Assembly (NCBI GenBank): GCA_934597175.1
Contig: CAKTQR010000011.1
Coordinates: 1-61,221, forward strand
Direction: 5' to 3'
DNA length: 61,221 bases
Source: an uncultured Oscillospiraceae bacterium
Lineage (GTDB): Bacteria; Bacillota; Clostridia; Oscillospirales; Oscillospiraceae
The notes below the pieces were generated by a model, which saw only the letters and a program-made list of their open reading frames with translations, was not told where the DNA came from and searched no databases. Both the position numbers and the translations under genes were made by a program. Below are positions 17,471 to 26,192 of this stretch, in pieces (position 1 is the first letter of the stretch; each line of letters starts with the position of its first letter).

Positions 17471-17785
17471 ATGGAGAATCAGAAAACTTTCGCAAAAAAC
17501 CTATCCGAACTAAGACGCAGAAGCGGACTGAGCCAGCGAAAGGCGGCAGCCGACCTCAAGATAAGTCAGGCGCTGCTGAGCCACTACGAAAACGGCGCTC
17601 GTGAGCCGGGGCTGGGCTTTGTGTGCCGTGTCTGCGATTACTATAATGTTACCGCCGACTATCTGCTCGGCCGCTCGTCCAATCCCAACGGCATCGACCG
17701 CAGCGCCGATGTCGCCAAGGCGTTTATCGGCGAACTTAGGGTGCTTGCAAACAAGGCTGAGGCTGCGCTGGAGGAACTACTGTGA
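17471..17785 (+). CDS. XRE-family transcriptional regulator
   Basis: 104 residues from ATG 17471 (GGAG 8 bases upstream; the frame opens 6 codons earlier without a ribosome site). Cro/CI helix-turn-helix at residues about 8-60: LSELRRRSGLSQRKAAADLK and ALLSHYENGAREPG. The C-terminal helix is Leu/Ala-rich and could dimerise. Its stop overlaps the GTG start of lepA (GTGA), so the two are translationally coupled, an unusual partnership. Autoregulation through the TACAAACTG repeats is likely. Confidence 0.85.
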   Translation: MENQKTFAKNLSELRRRSGLSQRKAAADLKISQALLSHYENGAREPGLGFVCRVCDYYNVTADYLLGRSSNPNGIDRSADVAKAFIGELRVLANKAEAALEELL

Positions 17786-19587
17786 TAAATCAGGACCATA
17801 TCAGGAATTTTTCGATAATCGCTCATATCGACCACGGCAAGTCGACGCTCTCCGACAGGCTCATTGAGCTGTGCGGTGCGGTCGAGGAGCGCATAATGGA
17901 GGATCAGATCCTCGACAACATGGATCTTGAGCGTGAGCGTGGCATCACCATCAAGGCAAGAGCCGTCGGCCTTAACTACAAGGCCAAGGACGGCGAGACC
18001 TATGTTTTAAACCTCATCGACACCCCGGGTCATGTCGACTTCAACTACGAGGTCAGCCGCTCGCTGGCAGCATGCGAGGGTGCGGTGCTCGTTGTCGACG
18101 CCTCGCAGGGCGTTGAGGCGCAGACGCTTGCAAACACCTACCTTGCCCTGGACGCCGACCTTGAGATACTGCCCGTCATCAACAAGATAGACCTCCCCGC
18201 CGCCGACCCCGAGCGGGTCAAGCACGAGATTGAGGATATCATCGGCATCCTCGCCATGGAAGCACCCGAGATAAGCGCCAAAAACGGCATCAATGTCGAG
18301 GCCGTGCTTGACGATATCGTGAACAATGTCCCCGCCCCCAAGGGCGACCCCGATGCGCCCTTAAAGGCGCTCATCTTCGACAGCATTTACGACAGCTACC
18401 GTGGCGTCATCGTCTTTATGCGTCTTGTCGACGGCAAGGTGCGCAAGGACACTGAGGTACTTTTGAAGTCCACCGGCGCACGCTACAAGGTGCTCGAGGT
18501 CGGGCACATGCGCCCGATCGGTCTTGAGCCCTGCGCCGAGCTTTCCGCCGGCGATGTCGGATATTTCACCGCCAGCATCAAAAATGTCGCCGACACGCAG
18601 GTGGGTGACACCGTGACCGAGGCATCCCGCCCCTGCGCCGATGCTCTGCCCGGCTACCGCCCCGCCCGTGCGATGGTCTACTGCGGCATTTACACCGAGG
18701 ACGGCAGCAAGTACCCCGACCTGCGTGATGCGCTGGAAAAGCTGCAGCTCAACGACGCATCCCTGTCGTTTGAGCCGGAAAGCTCGGTCGCACTCGGCTT
18801 CGGCTTCCGCTGCGGCTTCCTCGGAATGCTGCACATGGAGGTCATTCAGGAGCGCCTCGAGCGTGAGTTTGACCTTGAGCTCGTCACCACCCTGCCGAGC
18901 GTAATTTACAAGGTCATCAAGACCGACGGCAGCGTCGTCATGGTCGATAACCCGCACAATTACCCCGACCCTGCGAACATTGAGCACGCCGAGGAGCCGT
19001 ATGTCAAGGTGTCGATCATCACGCCCAACGACTATGTCGGCAACATCATGCCCCTGTGTCAGGACAGGCGCGGCGAGTACAAGGACATGCAGTATCTTGA
19101 CTCCAACCTCGTCGAGCTGCGCTACGACATGCCGCTAAACGAGATAATCTACGACTTTTTCGACACCCTCAAGGCCCGCACCAAGGGCTACGCCTCGCTC
19201 GACTACGAGCTTAGCGAGTATAAGCCGTCCGAGCTTGTGAAGGTCGACCTTCTGCTTAACGGCGATCAGGTCGATGCGCTCAGCTTCATTGCGCACAAGG
19301 ACAAAGCCTACGCCCGTGCAAGGAAGCTCTGCGAAAAGCTCAAGGACAACATCCCCCGTCAGCTGTTCGAGGTACCCATCCAGGCTGCAATCGGCGGCAA
19401 GATAATCGCCCGTGAGACGGTCAAGGCCATGCGCAAGGATGTTCTTGCAAAGTGCTACGGCGGCGATATCACCCGCAAGAAGAAGCTTTTGGAAAAGCAG
19501 AAAGAGGGCAAAAAGAAGATGCGCCAGCTCGGCACGGTCTCCATCCCGACCGAAGCCTTCCTCGCCGTCCTCAAGCTCGATGAATAA
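17782..19587 (+). CDS. lepA: Elongation factor 4 (LepA), ribosome-associated GTPase
   Basis: 601 residues, the full normal length. GTPase motifs are AHIDHGKST (G1), RERGITI (G2), DTPGH (G3) and NKIDL (G4). EF-G-like domains II, III and V and the LepA-specific C-terminal domain follow (GGDITRKKKLLEKQKEGKK). EF4 acts on stalled or pre-initiation ribosomes and influences initiation and back-translocation. The start is GTG at 17782, preceded by GGAGG 8 bases upstream and overlapping the XRE stop by four bases. A hairpin at 19595 ends the transcript. Confidence 0.95.
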   Translation: MINQDHIRNFSIIAHIDHGKSTLSDRLIELCGAVEERIMEDQILDNMDLERERGITIKARAVGLNYKAKDGETYVLNLIDTPGHVDFNYEVSRSLAACEGAVLVVDASQGVEAQTLANTYLALDADLEILPVINKIDLPAADPERVKHEIEDIIGILAMEAPEISAKNGINVEAVLDDIVNNVPAPKGDPDAPLKALIFDSIYDSYRGVIVFMRLVDGKVRKDTEVLLKSTGARYKVLEVGHMRPIGLEPCAELSAGDVGYFTASIKNVADTQVGDTVTEASRPCADALPGYRPARAMVYCGIYTEDGSKYPDLRDALEKLQLNDASLSFEPESSVALGFGFRCGFLGMLHMEVIQERLEREFDLELVTTLPSVIYKVIKTDGSVVMVDNPHNYPDPANIEHAEEPYVKVSIITPNDYVGNIMPLCQDRRGEYKDMQYLDSNLVELRYDMPLNEIIYDFFDTLKARTKGYASLDYELSEYKPSELVKVDLLLNGDQVDALSFIAHKDKAYARARKLCEKLKDNIPRQLFEVPIQAAIGGKIIARETVKAMRKDVLAKCYGGDITRKKKLLEKQKEGKKKMRQLGTVSIPTEAFLAVLKLDE

Positions 19588-19594
19588 AAATTCC

Positions 19595-19626
19595 GCCCAC
19601 CGTGCAAACGCACGGTGGGCATTGTT
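19595..19626 (+). terminator. Hairpin terminator after lepA
   Basis: GCCCACCGTGC (19595-19605), loop AAAC, GCACGGTGGGC (19610-19620), with only a short T-rich tail. Confidence 0.7.
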
Positions 19627-19719
19627 ATGTCTTAAAATGTATGTTAAGCTGAATTTGAAAATTATTTGATCCTTTTTGCGATTAGTGCGTTTATATATTC
19701 AGAGGCAGGAGGTGAGCAG

Positions 19720-20259
19720 GTGGAGGACGCAATACTGATACGGCGGATAAAGCAGGGCGACGAGGCGGCGTTTGACGCTCTTGTGCGGCGGCACTATCGA
19801 AACATCTACGCCTTTTGCTATCGCCGCTGCGGCGATGCCGTCCTTGCCGCCGACCTCACGCAGGAGGTGTTTCTCCGTCTCGTCACCGCCGTGGGACGCT
19901 GCTCGGTGACAGGCAAATTCACAAACTACCTGCTTACCATCGCCGTCAATGTCTGCAACGACCATTACCGCCGCAAAAAGCCCGAAAATGCGCCGTTCAC
20001 GGAGGACGCCGCCGTGTCCGACGGAGCGGAGGCGCAGACGCTCAAAAACGACAGTGCGGAAAATGTCCGCCGTGCGATCTTGCTGCTGCCGGACGAGCAG
20101 CGGGACGCCGTGATACTGCGCTACTGGCATGACTTAAAGCTGCGTGACATTGCCGCCGTCACCGGCGTTTCGACGGCAACGGCAAAGTCCCGCCTGCGGC
20201 TCGGGATGGAAAAGCTGCGCAGACTGCTTGAATCGGAGGGAGAAGGCTATGGATACTAA
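19720..20259 (+). CDS. ECF-type sigma-70 family sigma factor
   Basis: 179 residues. The best start is GTG 19720 with AGGAGGTG 6 bases upstream. An in-frame ATG at 19666 has no ribosome site. Region 2 is ALVRRHYRNIYAFCYRRCG with the DLTQEVFLR core-binding helix. Region 4 is YWHDLKLRDIAAVTGVSTATAKSRL. It directs RNA polymerase to a small regulon, typically under cell-envelope stress. The next three genes (membrane protein, ABC ATPase, permease) all overlap head to tail, so this sigma factor is co-translated with an ABC transporter. The first of them occupies the place where an anti-sigma gene would normally be. Confidence 0.85.
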   Translation: MEDAILIRRIKQGDEAAFDALVRRHYRNIYAFCYRRCGDAVLAADLTQEVFLRLVTAVGRCSVTGKFTNYLLTIAVNVCNDHYRRKKPENAPFTEDAAVSDGAEAQTLKNDSAENVRRAILLLPDEQRDAVILRYWHDLKLRDIAAVTGVSTATAKSRLRLGMEKLRRLLESEGEGYGY

Positions 20260-20965
20260 ATACGATGTGCCCGCACCGCCTGGCGGTGCGCTTGAGCGCA
20301 CGATAAGCCTCGGGCAGCGCAAAATGCGAAGCACCCGCTTAGCCAAAATGCCGCTTAGTCGGCTGCTCGGCTTGCAGCTTGCGCACTTTTCGCCGCTGTA
20401 CTGGGCGGTGCAGCTCGTTGTCATCGTGTGCATAATTTTTAGTACCGGCAGCGGCACGGGAAACGCACGGTTTGCGGTGCTCGTCTACGCAGGGGCGGCA
20501 AATGCGCTCGGCTGTCCGGAGCTGCTGCGTGACATTTCGTGCAGCATGAGTGAAATTGAGCTCAGCTGCCGCATAAGCGGAGCAAAGCTCCTCGCCGCCC
20601 GAATGTTCATCATCGCCTGCGCCGATCTTTTGGGGCTGACGCTCACCGCAGTCATCGCCGCAAGCAAGTTCGGTACAGGGCTTGCACTGCCGCTGATCAT
20701 GGGCGCTGCGCTGCTGTTCTCGTCAAGCTTTCTGACGCTGCTTGCGCTTCGGCTGCTGCCGTTTGTACGCAGCCGAGCGGGCGCACTTTCGCTGTCGCTC
20801 GTAATATCGGCAGCACTCGGCATCGTGTGCCTGTCGGTCGTTTGGACCATCGGCGTGTGGGCGCTTACTTGCGCCGTGAGCCTTGTGCTGCTGGCGGCGC
20901 AGACATGGCGTGAGCTTTCGGGCATCGAAAGCAGAAAGGGAAAAAGCATATGGAACTATCTATAA
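20249..20965 (+). CDS. Membrane protein of the sigma-ABC operon (possible anti-sigma or permease subunit)
   Basis: 238 residues from ATG 20249, overlapping the sigma gene by 11 bases. A cytoplasmic N-terminus of about 45 basic residues is followed by five to six transmembrane helices (about 50-225). No zinc-finger anti-sigma motif is visible. Its position between sigma factor and ABC ATPase suggests either that the N-terminal segment restrains the sigma factor or that it is a second permease-like subunit. Neither can be shown from sequence. The family is not recognised. Confidence 0.7.
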   Translation: MDTKYDVPAPPGGALERTISLGQRKMRSTRLAKMPLSRLLGLQLAHFSPLYWAVQLVVIVCIIFSTGSGTGNARFAVLVYAGAANALGCPELLRDISCSMSEIELSCRISGAKLLAARMFIIACADLLGLTLTAVIAASKFGTGLALPLIMGAALLFSSSFLTLLALRLLPFVRSRAGALSLSLVISAALGIVCLSVVWTIGVWALTCAVSLVLLAAQTWRELSGIESRKGKSIWNYL

Positions 20966-21843
20966 ACAGCGTTTCAAAAAGATACAAAGACAAGCTCGCC
21001 GTGAACGCCATGTCGCTTGAGCTGCACGACGGCATTTACGGGCTGCTAGGCCCGAACGGCTCGGGCAAGACGACGCTTATGCGTATGATTACCACCGTCT
21101 CGACCCCGACCGGCGGCAGCATCACCCTCGACGGCGAGGACATTTTTTCCCTCGGCGAGAGCTACCGTGACCTGCTGGGCTATCTGCCGCAGAACTTCGG
21201 CTACTACCCGAGCTTCACGGGGCGTGACTTTCTCATGTACTTTGCAGCCCTCAAGGGCATGACGAGGTTTCAGGCCGAGGAGCGCTGCGACGAGCTTTTG
21301 GAGCTCACGGGGCTGAGCCATGTCGCAAGCAAAAAGCTGCGGACATACTCCGGCGGCATGCGGCAGCGCATCGGCATTGCGCAGGCGCTTTTAAACGACC
21401 CGAGGATACTCATTCTCGACGAGCCGACAAGCGGTCTCGACCCGGCTGAGCGAGTGAAATTTCGCAACATCATAAGCAGCCTTTCCGATGGGCGCATCAT
21501 ACTTTTGTCGACGCACATCGTCTCCGATGTCGAGTACATTGCCGACCGCATCGTTCTCATGAAAAACGGCTCTGCGGTGCTCAACGATGCCGCCGACGGC
21601 ATCTGCTCCGCCATCGACGGCATGGTCTGGGAGTGCGCCGTTTCGCCTAAGCTCGCCGATGAGCTTTCGGCAAAGCATGTTGTCACAAATCTGCACAACT
21701 CGCATGACGGGGACGGGGCGGTGCTGCGCATAGTGTCCGAGACCTGCCCTGCCGAAAACGCCGTCCCTGCCGAGCCGAAGCTTGAGGATCTCTACCTTTA
21801 CTATTTCAGAAAGGAGCTTTCCGATGAGCCTTACAAAGCTTGA
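20950..21843 (+). CDS. ABC transporter ATP-binding protein
   Basis: 297 residues with all ABC motifs: Walker A GPNGSGKTT (about residue 34), Q-loop PQNFGYYPS, signature YSGGMRQRIG, Walker B ILILDEPTSGLD and the switch histidine in LLSTHIVSDVEY. It belongs to the CcmA-like exporter group (antibiotic, bacteriocin or lipid export). It overlaps the preceding gene by 16 bases and the following permease by 20. A C-terminal domain after residue 215 is typical of this class. The cargo is unknown. Confidence 0.88.
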   Translation: MELSINSVSKRYKDKLAVNAMSLELHDGIYGLLGPNGSGKTTLMRMITTVSTPTGGSITLDGEDIFSLGESYRDLLGYLPQNFGYYPSFTGRDFLMYFAALKGMTRFQAEERCDELLELTGLSHVASKKLRTYSGGMRQRIGIAQALLNDPRILILDEPTSGLDPAERVKFRNIISSLSDGRIILLSTHIVSDVEYIADRIVLMKNGSAVLNDAADGICSAIDGMVWECAVSPKLADELSAKHVVTNLHNSHDGDGAVLRIVSETCPAENAVPAEPKLEDLYLYYFRKELSDEPYKA

Positions 21844-23035
21844 ATTCAGAAAAATTTTCACGCCCATGACCGTCATCACGCTTGCCGTAATGCTCATTGT
21901 GAATGTATACGCCGTGTTCCAGCAGCAGGGTGCGATATATGCCGAAAGCGACGGCAAAATGCAGCGGCTGTATGAGATGCGGGACGCTGCCATCGAGCGC
22001 AGCGGCGTGATAGACGACGAGTGGATCGCCGCCCGCAAGGCGGAGGCTCAGGCCATTTTTGACGATCCGCAGTACCGTGAGTCGGACGAAATGCTCGAAC
22101 AGTTCCGCACAGCACTGGCGGACGAGGGCTGGTCGCCCAAGGAGATAGAAGAACGGATGTCCAACCCGGCCATGTTTCTCAACACGGAGGGCAGCTTAAA
22201 ATACGGTGTGATCGAGGCTGCCGTTAATGCGGCAAGCTTCAAGGAGCACGCAGCTGCCATTCGGGACAGGCTGCTCGAGGCAAACCGCTCGGATACCGAG
22301 GTCTGCGCCGACATTACAGCACGCTACGACCGCCTTATAAACAACTACACCGCCTATTACGACTACGATTGGGCGTACTCGAACATACAAAACGGCACGG
22401 AGGAGTTTGTCCCCTTTACCGTGGGCATCACCGTTCTTGTCGGGCTTGCGCCGCTGTTTGCCCGTGAGCGGAGCAGAAAGACCGATTCGCTGATTCTCTC
22501 GTCAAAGAAAGGCCGCCGCTCGGTCGCCTCGGCAAAGCTTTGCGCCGGAATGCTCTACTGCCTTCTCGTGTGGTTTGTGATGTCGGCAGGCATCATCCTC
22601 TACGCATTTTCGTTTTTCGGCACTCACGGGTTTGGCTCTATCTGGCAGGCGTCCGGCGGCGATATCACCTCACCGTATCTGTGGACCTTCGGGCAGGCGG
22701 TCATTGTTGAGCTAGGCACCTGCCTTGTCGGTGCACTGCTTTTCGGCTTTATCGCCATGCTGCTTTCGGAGCTTACTAAAAGCATGTTCGTGACCGTCAT
22801 TTTGGGCGCTGCCGTTCTGATCGTGCCGATGATAGTGCACTTCAAGACGAATGTCTGCATGTTCCTGCCGACATACATCATACGGGGCGTCCCGATATGG
22901 AGCGAATACTTCCCCGCCAAGCTTTTCGGCAATGTAATTCCGATGCCGTATCTCTCAGTTGCCGTGTCGTTCATCCTGTGTATCGTCTTCGGTCTTGCTG
23001 CCGTGGAAGTTTTCTCTAAGCGTCAAGCGGCATAA
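21824..23035 (+). CDS. ABC transporter permease
   Basis: 403 residues from ATG 21824, with AAAGGAG 8 bases upstream and inside the end of the ATPase gene. One transmembrane helix near the N-terminus, an extracytoplasmic or cytoplasmic helical insert of about 150 residues rich in charge (residues about 45-195), then five to six helices. This is the ABC-2-like layout. LFARERSRKTDSLILSSKKGRR is the usual cytoplasmic loop contacting the ATPase. It completes the sigma-ABC operon, which ends at a strong terminator. Confidence 0.8.
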   Translation: MSLTKLEFRKIFTPMTVITLAVMLIVNVYAVFQQQGAIYAESDGKMQRLYEMRDAAIERSGVIDDEWIAARKAEAQAIFDDPQYRESDEMLEQFRTALADEGWSPKEIEERMSNPAMFLNTEGSLKYGVIEAAVNAASFKEHAAAIRDRLLEANRSDTEVCADITARYDRLINNYTAYYDYDWAYSNIQNGTEEFVPFTVGITVLVGLAPLFARERSRKTDSLILSSKKGRRSVASAKLCAGMLYCLLVWFVMSAGIILYAFSFFGTHGFGSIWQASGGDITSPYLWTFGQAVIVELGTCLVGALLFGFIAMLLSELTKSMFVTVILGAAVLIVPMIVHFKTNVCMFLPTYIIRGVPIWSEYFPAKLFGNVIPMPYLSVAVSFILCIVFGLAAVEVFSKRQAA

Positions 23036-23039
23036 GCGC

Positions 23040-23074
23040 AAAAAATCCGACTTCAAACGAAGTCGGATTTTTTC
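23040..23074. terminator. Bidirectional terminator between the ABC operon and upp
   Basis: ATCCGACTTC (23045-23054), loop AAAC, GAAGTCGGAT (23059-23068), flanked by A6 and T6. Confidence 0.9.
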
Positions 23075-23083
23075 TGTTTCTTA

Positions 23084-23713
23084 TTACTTAGTGCCGAAGA
23101 TGCGGTCGCCGGCATCGCCGAGGCCGGGAACTATATAGCCGTGCTCGTTGAGGTGGTCGTCAAGAGCTGCAACGAAGATATCCACATCGGGGTGATCCTC
23201 CTGCATGCGCTTTACGCCCTCGGGAGCACCGATGATGCACATGAGCTTGATATGCTTTACGCCGTCGTCCTTAAGGAACTGAATGGCTGCGGAGGCCGAG
23301 CCACCGGTTGCGAGCATGGGGTCAACAACGATGACATCACGCTCCTCGATATCGGGGGGCATCTTGAAGTAGTACTTCACGGGTTCGAGCGTCTCGGGGT
23401 CACGGAACAGGCCGATGTGGCCGACCTTGACATTGGGCATCATGCTGACCATGCCGTCGACCATGCCGAGTCCGGCACGGAGGATGGGGACTATCGCCAG
23501 CTTCTTACCGGCAATGTGCTTGACCTTTGCCTTTGCAACGGGGGTCTCGATCTCGATCTCCTCGAGGGGAAGATCCCTTGTTGCCTCATAGCACATCAGC
23601 ATCGCTATCTCGGAGATAAGCTCACGGAACTCCTTGACGGAGGTGCTCTTCTCTCTGAGGATGGACAGCTTGTGCTGGATAAGGGGATGGTCGAATACGC
23701 AAACCTTGCTCAT
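23084..23713 (-). CDS. upp: Uracil phosphoribosyltransferase
   Basis: 209 residues, the standard length. The PRPP-binding loop VIVVDPMLATGGSA (about residues 127-140) and the uracil-binding C-terminus YIVPGLGDAGDRIFGTK are both complete. It converts uracil and PRPP to UMP in pyrimidine salvage. TTGGAG precedes the ATG. It lies 41 bases after tsaB on the same strand, so it may be the third gene of a tsaE-tsaB-upp transcript. The AT-rich gap could also hold a separate promoter (TATAAT present, spacing to TTGTCA too short). Confidence 0.95.
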   Translation of the reverse strand: MSKVCVFDHPLIQHKLSILREKSTSVKEFRELISEIAMLMCYEATRDLPLEEIEIETPVAKAKVKHIAGKKLAIVPILRAGLGMVDGMVSMMPNVKVGHIGLFRDPETLEPVKYYFKMPPDIEERDVIVVDPMLATGGSASAAIQFLKDDGVKHIKLMCIIGAPEGVKRMQEDHPDVDIFVAALDDHLNEHGYIVPGLGDAGDRIFGTK

Positions 23714-23754
23714 GTTTTTTCTCCAATCATTATATTAAATTTCTTATTGACAAA

Positions 23755-24447
23755 TTAACCCTTGCGCAGGCGCTCCTGCCGCTCCCGCTCGGCCTGCGAC
23801 AGGCGCAGATACACCGGCAGCAGCTCATCGGCAGTGCCCGGCTTTGTGCGCCGTGCCTCCATACCCACGCCCCATGCGCTCTGGTACATGAGATTCTGCG
23901 GAGCAACACGGCAGGCAATGCCCTCGTTTTTTAGATACTCATAGCTGAGGGCAGCGCCGTCGCCGACGAGGAACGCCTCACGGTTTTGCGCTTTGAGCTC
24001 CGCCGCAAGCTCCGAGAGCGCTATCGCCCTGTCGGCACACAGCCTTTCGGGGCAGCCGTCTTTAATTTCAAACAGCGCATTATAAACCTGCGAGCGCCGT
24101 GCGTCCATCACGGGGCACACAAGTCCGCCGGCCGACACTCCGTGCCACGCCATAGCCGCAAGCGTAGAAACGCCGACGCATTTTTTATCCGACGCCCAAG
24201 CCAAGCCCTTTACGGTGGATACCCCAATGCGGATACCCGTAAACGAGCCCGGGCCGTGAGCGACAGCGATAAGGTCAACATCGGCAAGTAAAGTATCTGT
24301 ATTTTTAAGCATGTCCTCCACCATGGGCAGCAGCGTGCGGCTATGGGTAAGACCGCTGCACTGGCTGTACTGGCAGATGAGCGCATCGTCCTGCATGAGA
24401 GCGACGGACGCAGCCTTTGCAGAAGATTCAAGTGCAAGAACAAGCAT
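23755..24447 (-). CDS. tsaB: tRNA threonylcarbamoyladenosine biosynthesis protein TsaB
   Basis: 230 residues, ASKHA-fold. The N-terminus LALESSAKAASVAL and the conserved GPGSFTGIRIGVSTVKGLAWA identify TsaB. It partners TsaD and TsaE to build t6A37 in ANN-decoding tRNAs. It lacks the TsaD metal motif, as expected. It overlaps tsaE as TAATG, with GAGGAGGGCGG upstream, so the two are translationally coupled. The partner tsaD is not in the window. Confidence 0.92.
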   Translation of the reverse strand: MLVLALESSAKAASVALMQDDALICQYSQCSGLTHSRTLLPMVEDMLKNTDTLLADVDLIAVAHGPGSFTGIRIGVSTVKGLAWASDKKCVGVSTLAAMAWHGVSAGGLVCPVMDARRSQVYNALFEIKDGCPERLCADRAIALSELAAELKAQNREAFLVGDGAALSYEYLKNEGIACRVAPQNLMYQSAWGVGMEARRTKPGTADELLPVYLRLSQAERERQERLRKG

Positions 24448-24869
24448 TACTTTCCGCCCTCCTCAATGGTTATCTTTCTCTCGGTATCGCCGAGCTTTTC
24501 AATGCGCACGACGGTCTCATCGCCGTAAAAGGCATCGTCGACCTTCTCCGACCACTCGACTGCACACACCGCACCTCTGGCAAGATAGTCCTCCCAGCCG
24601 ATATCAAAAAGCTCGTCGGAATCATTGAGCCTGTACATATCAAAATGGATAAGCTCACGCTCGCCGCAATACTCGTTGACGATGGTGAAGGTGGGGCTGG
24701 AGACACGGCAAGTCAAGCCCATGCCCCGTGCCATACCACGAACAAAGGCGGTCTTGCCCGCACCGAGGTCGCCGTACATGGCAACGACCGTTCCGTCGGC
24801 AAGGTTTTTTGCAAACTGCTCGCCGACAGCCTCGGTCTGTGCCTCGCTGCGGCTTATGAATGTCTGCAT
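24447..24869 (-). CDS. tsaE: tRNA threonylcarbamoyladenosine biosynthesis ATPase TsaE
   Basis: 140 residues from ATG 24869. A GTG three codons earlier lies inside the GAGGTG ribosome site and is unlikely. P-loop GDLGAGKTAFVRGMARGMG (about residues 33-51), then SPTFTIVNEY and HFDMYRL, are the TsaE signatures. It is the ATPase that drives TsaB-TsaD in t6A synthesis. It is first gene of the operon, with a perfect TATAAT upstream at 24912-24907, divergent from the SEDS gene. Confidence 0.92.
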   Translation of the reverse strand: MQTFISRSEAQTEAVGEQFAKNLADGTVVAMYGDLGAGKTAFVRGMARGMGLTCRVSSPTFTIVNEYCGERELIHFDMYRLNDSDELFDIGWEDYLARGAVCAVEWSEKVDDAFYGDETVVRIEKLGDTERKITIEEGGK

Positions 24870-24906
24870 CTGCCTCACCTCGAAAAAAGTCGTTTTCTAA
24901 ATTCGC

Positions 24907-24956
24907 ATTATACCATAAGATAGCTCATTGCGTAAAGGGGAATTATGTGCTAAAAT
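24907..24956. promoter_or_regulatory. Divergent promoters of tsaE and the SEDS gene
   Basis: Plus strand: TTGCGT (24928-24933), 17 bases, TAAAAT (24951-24956) for the SEDS gene. Minus strand: TATAAT (24912-24907) with a poor -35 (TTACGC) 17 bases upstream for tsaE. The -35 regions overlap. Confidence 0.55.
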
Positions 24957-25001
24957 ATAAATTGTACTTGTGCGATATTTGTATATGCTTAATGAAAGGC
25001 G

Positions 25002-26153
25002 GTGGGTCAAATAAAGAAATACTCCCCGTATATCAAAAACTTTTTCAAGCGGGCGGACATGTTCCTGCTCGTTATGTGTCTTATATGCACCCTGTTCGGT
25101 ATCTACGCCATCCAAGGCGTTACCATGAGCGAGCATACGAGTAAGTATGTCATCGTGCAGGGCTTTGCAATGTTCCTGGGCATCGGCGCATTCGTCGTCT
25201 TCACGGTCATCGACCCCGACCTTATCGCCGACAAGTGGCTGTATCTTTCGATATTCAATGTTCTGCTCATCCTCGGTCTACTTTTATTCGGTCACGACGA
25301 CGGCACCGGCAACAGAGCATGGTATCGCTTCTTCGGCATCGGTCTCCAGCCGTCGGAGATAGTCAAGGTCATATTCATCGTGCTTATGGCAAAGCAGATG
25401 ACGCTGTATAAGGAGCAGCATGTGCTCAACAGATTTGGCTCGGTTTTCAAGCTTGCGATGCACTGGGCGCTGCTGTTCGGCCTCATCGTCGTCGTGTCCA
25501 AGGACCTCGGCAGTGCGCTTATCTTCCTTGCGATATTCCTCATCATGCTCATCACCTCGGGCGTTGCGTGGTACTGGCTGGGTATAGCCGCTGCGGCGGT
25601 CTGCGCAATGATACCGCTGTTTTGGAACTTCATCCTCGCAGATTATCAGAAAAACAGAATTCTCGCACCGTACATTCCCGATGTCATCGACCCCACGGGC
25701 ACGGGCATCACCTGGCAGACCCGCAGAACGCAGGAGGCGCTGGCCTCCGGACGCCTGACCGGCGTCGGCCGAGGCAACGGTCTTTTTGCGCAGGGCAACT
25801 TCAACGCAAAGCACACGGACTGTATCTTCGCCTCCATCGGCGAGGAGATGGGCATGATAGCCTGCATTATCATCATCATTCTGCTGACGATAATCATCAT
25901 CCGCTGCTGCGTCATCGGCGTGCGCTCGGGCTCGAACTTCGGCATGCTCATCTGCTTCGGCGTTGCCGCAGCGCTGGCGTTCCAGACCTTTATAAACATC
26001 GGCATGTGTATGGGTATCTCCCCTGTTATCGGAATCACGCTTCCGTTTTTCAGCTACGGCGGCTCGTCGATCGTTGCCATGTTCTCGGCTGTCGGACTTG
26101 TGTCGGGCGTCAAGTATCGACCAAAGCCAAAGCAGCACTTCATCCAATATTAA
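25002..26153 (+). CDS. SEDS-family peptidoglycan glycosyltransferase (FtsW/RodA/SpoVE)
   Basis: 383 residues with about ten transmembrane helices. Signatures are GNRAWYRFFGIGLQPSE, SKDLGSALIF, RTQEALASGRLTGVGRGNG and the C-terminal GITLPFFSYGGSS. SEDS proteins polymerise lipid II with a class B PBP. Length and lack of division-cluster neighbours fit a RodA/FtsW-like enzyme for elongation, division or sporulation. Which one is unclear. The start is GTG 25002; the ribosome site AAAGG is unusually close (2 bases), but an in-frame stop lies just upstream, so no longer start exists. It has its own promoter and terminator. Confidence 0.88.
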   Translation: MGQIKKYSPYIKNFFKRADMFLLVMCLICTLFGIYAIQGVTMSEHTSKYVIVQGFAMFLGIGAFVVFTVIDPDLIADKWLYLSIFNVLLILGLLLFGHDDGTGNRAWYRFFGIGLQPSEIVKVIFIVLMAKQMTLYKEQHVLNRFGSVFKLAMHWALLFGLIVVVSKDLGSALIFLAIFLIMLITSGVAWYWLGIAAAAVCAMIPLFWNFILADYQKNRILAPYIPDVIDPTGTGITWQTRRTQEALASGRLTGVGRGNGLFAQGNFNAKHTDCIFASIGEEMGMIACIIIIILLTIIIIRCCVIGVRSGSNFGMLICFGVAAALAFQTFINIGMCMGISPVIGITLPFFSYGGSSIVAMFSAVGLVSGVKYRPKPKQHFIQY

Positions 26154-26156
26154 GAG

Positions 26157-26189
26157 AAAAACTCCGAACCAACCGGTTCGGAGTTTTTG
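26157..26189. terminator. Bidirectional terminator between convergent genes
   Basis: ACTCCGAACC (26161-26170), loop AACC, GGTTCGGAGT (26175-26184), with A- and T-runs outside. Confidence 0.9.
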
Positions 26190-26192
26190 CTT

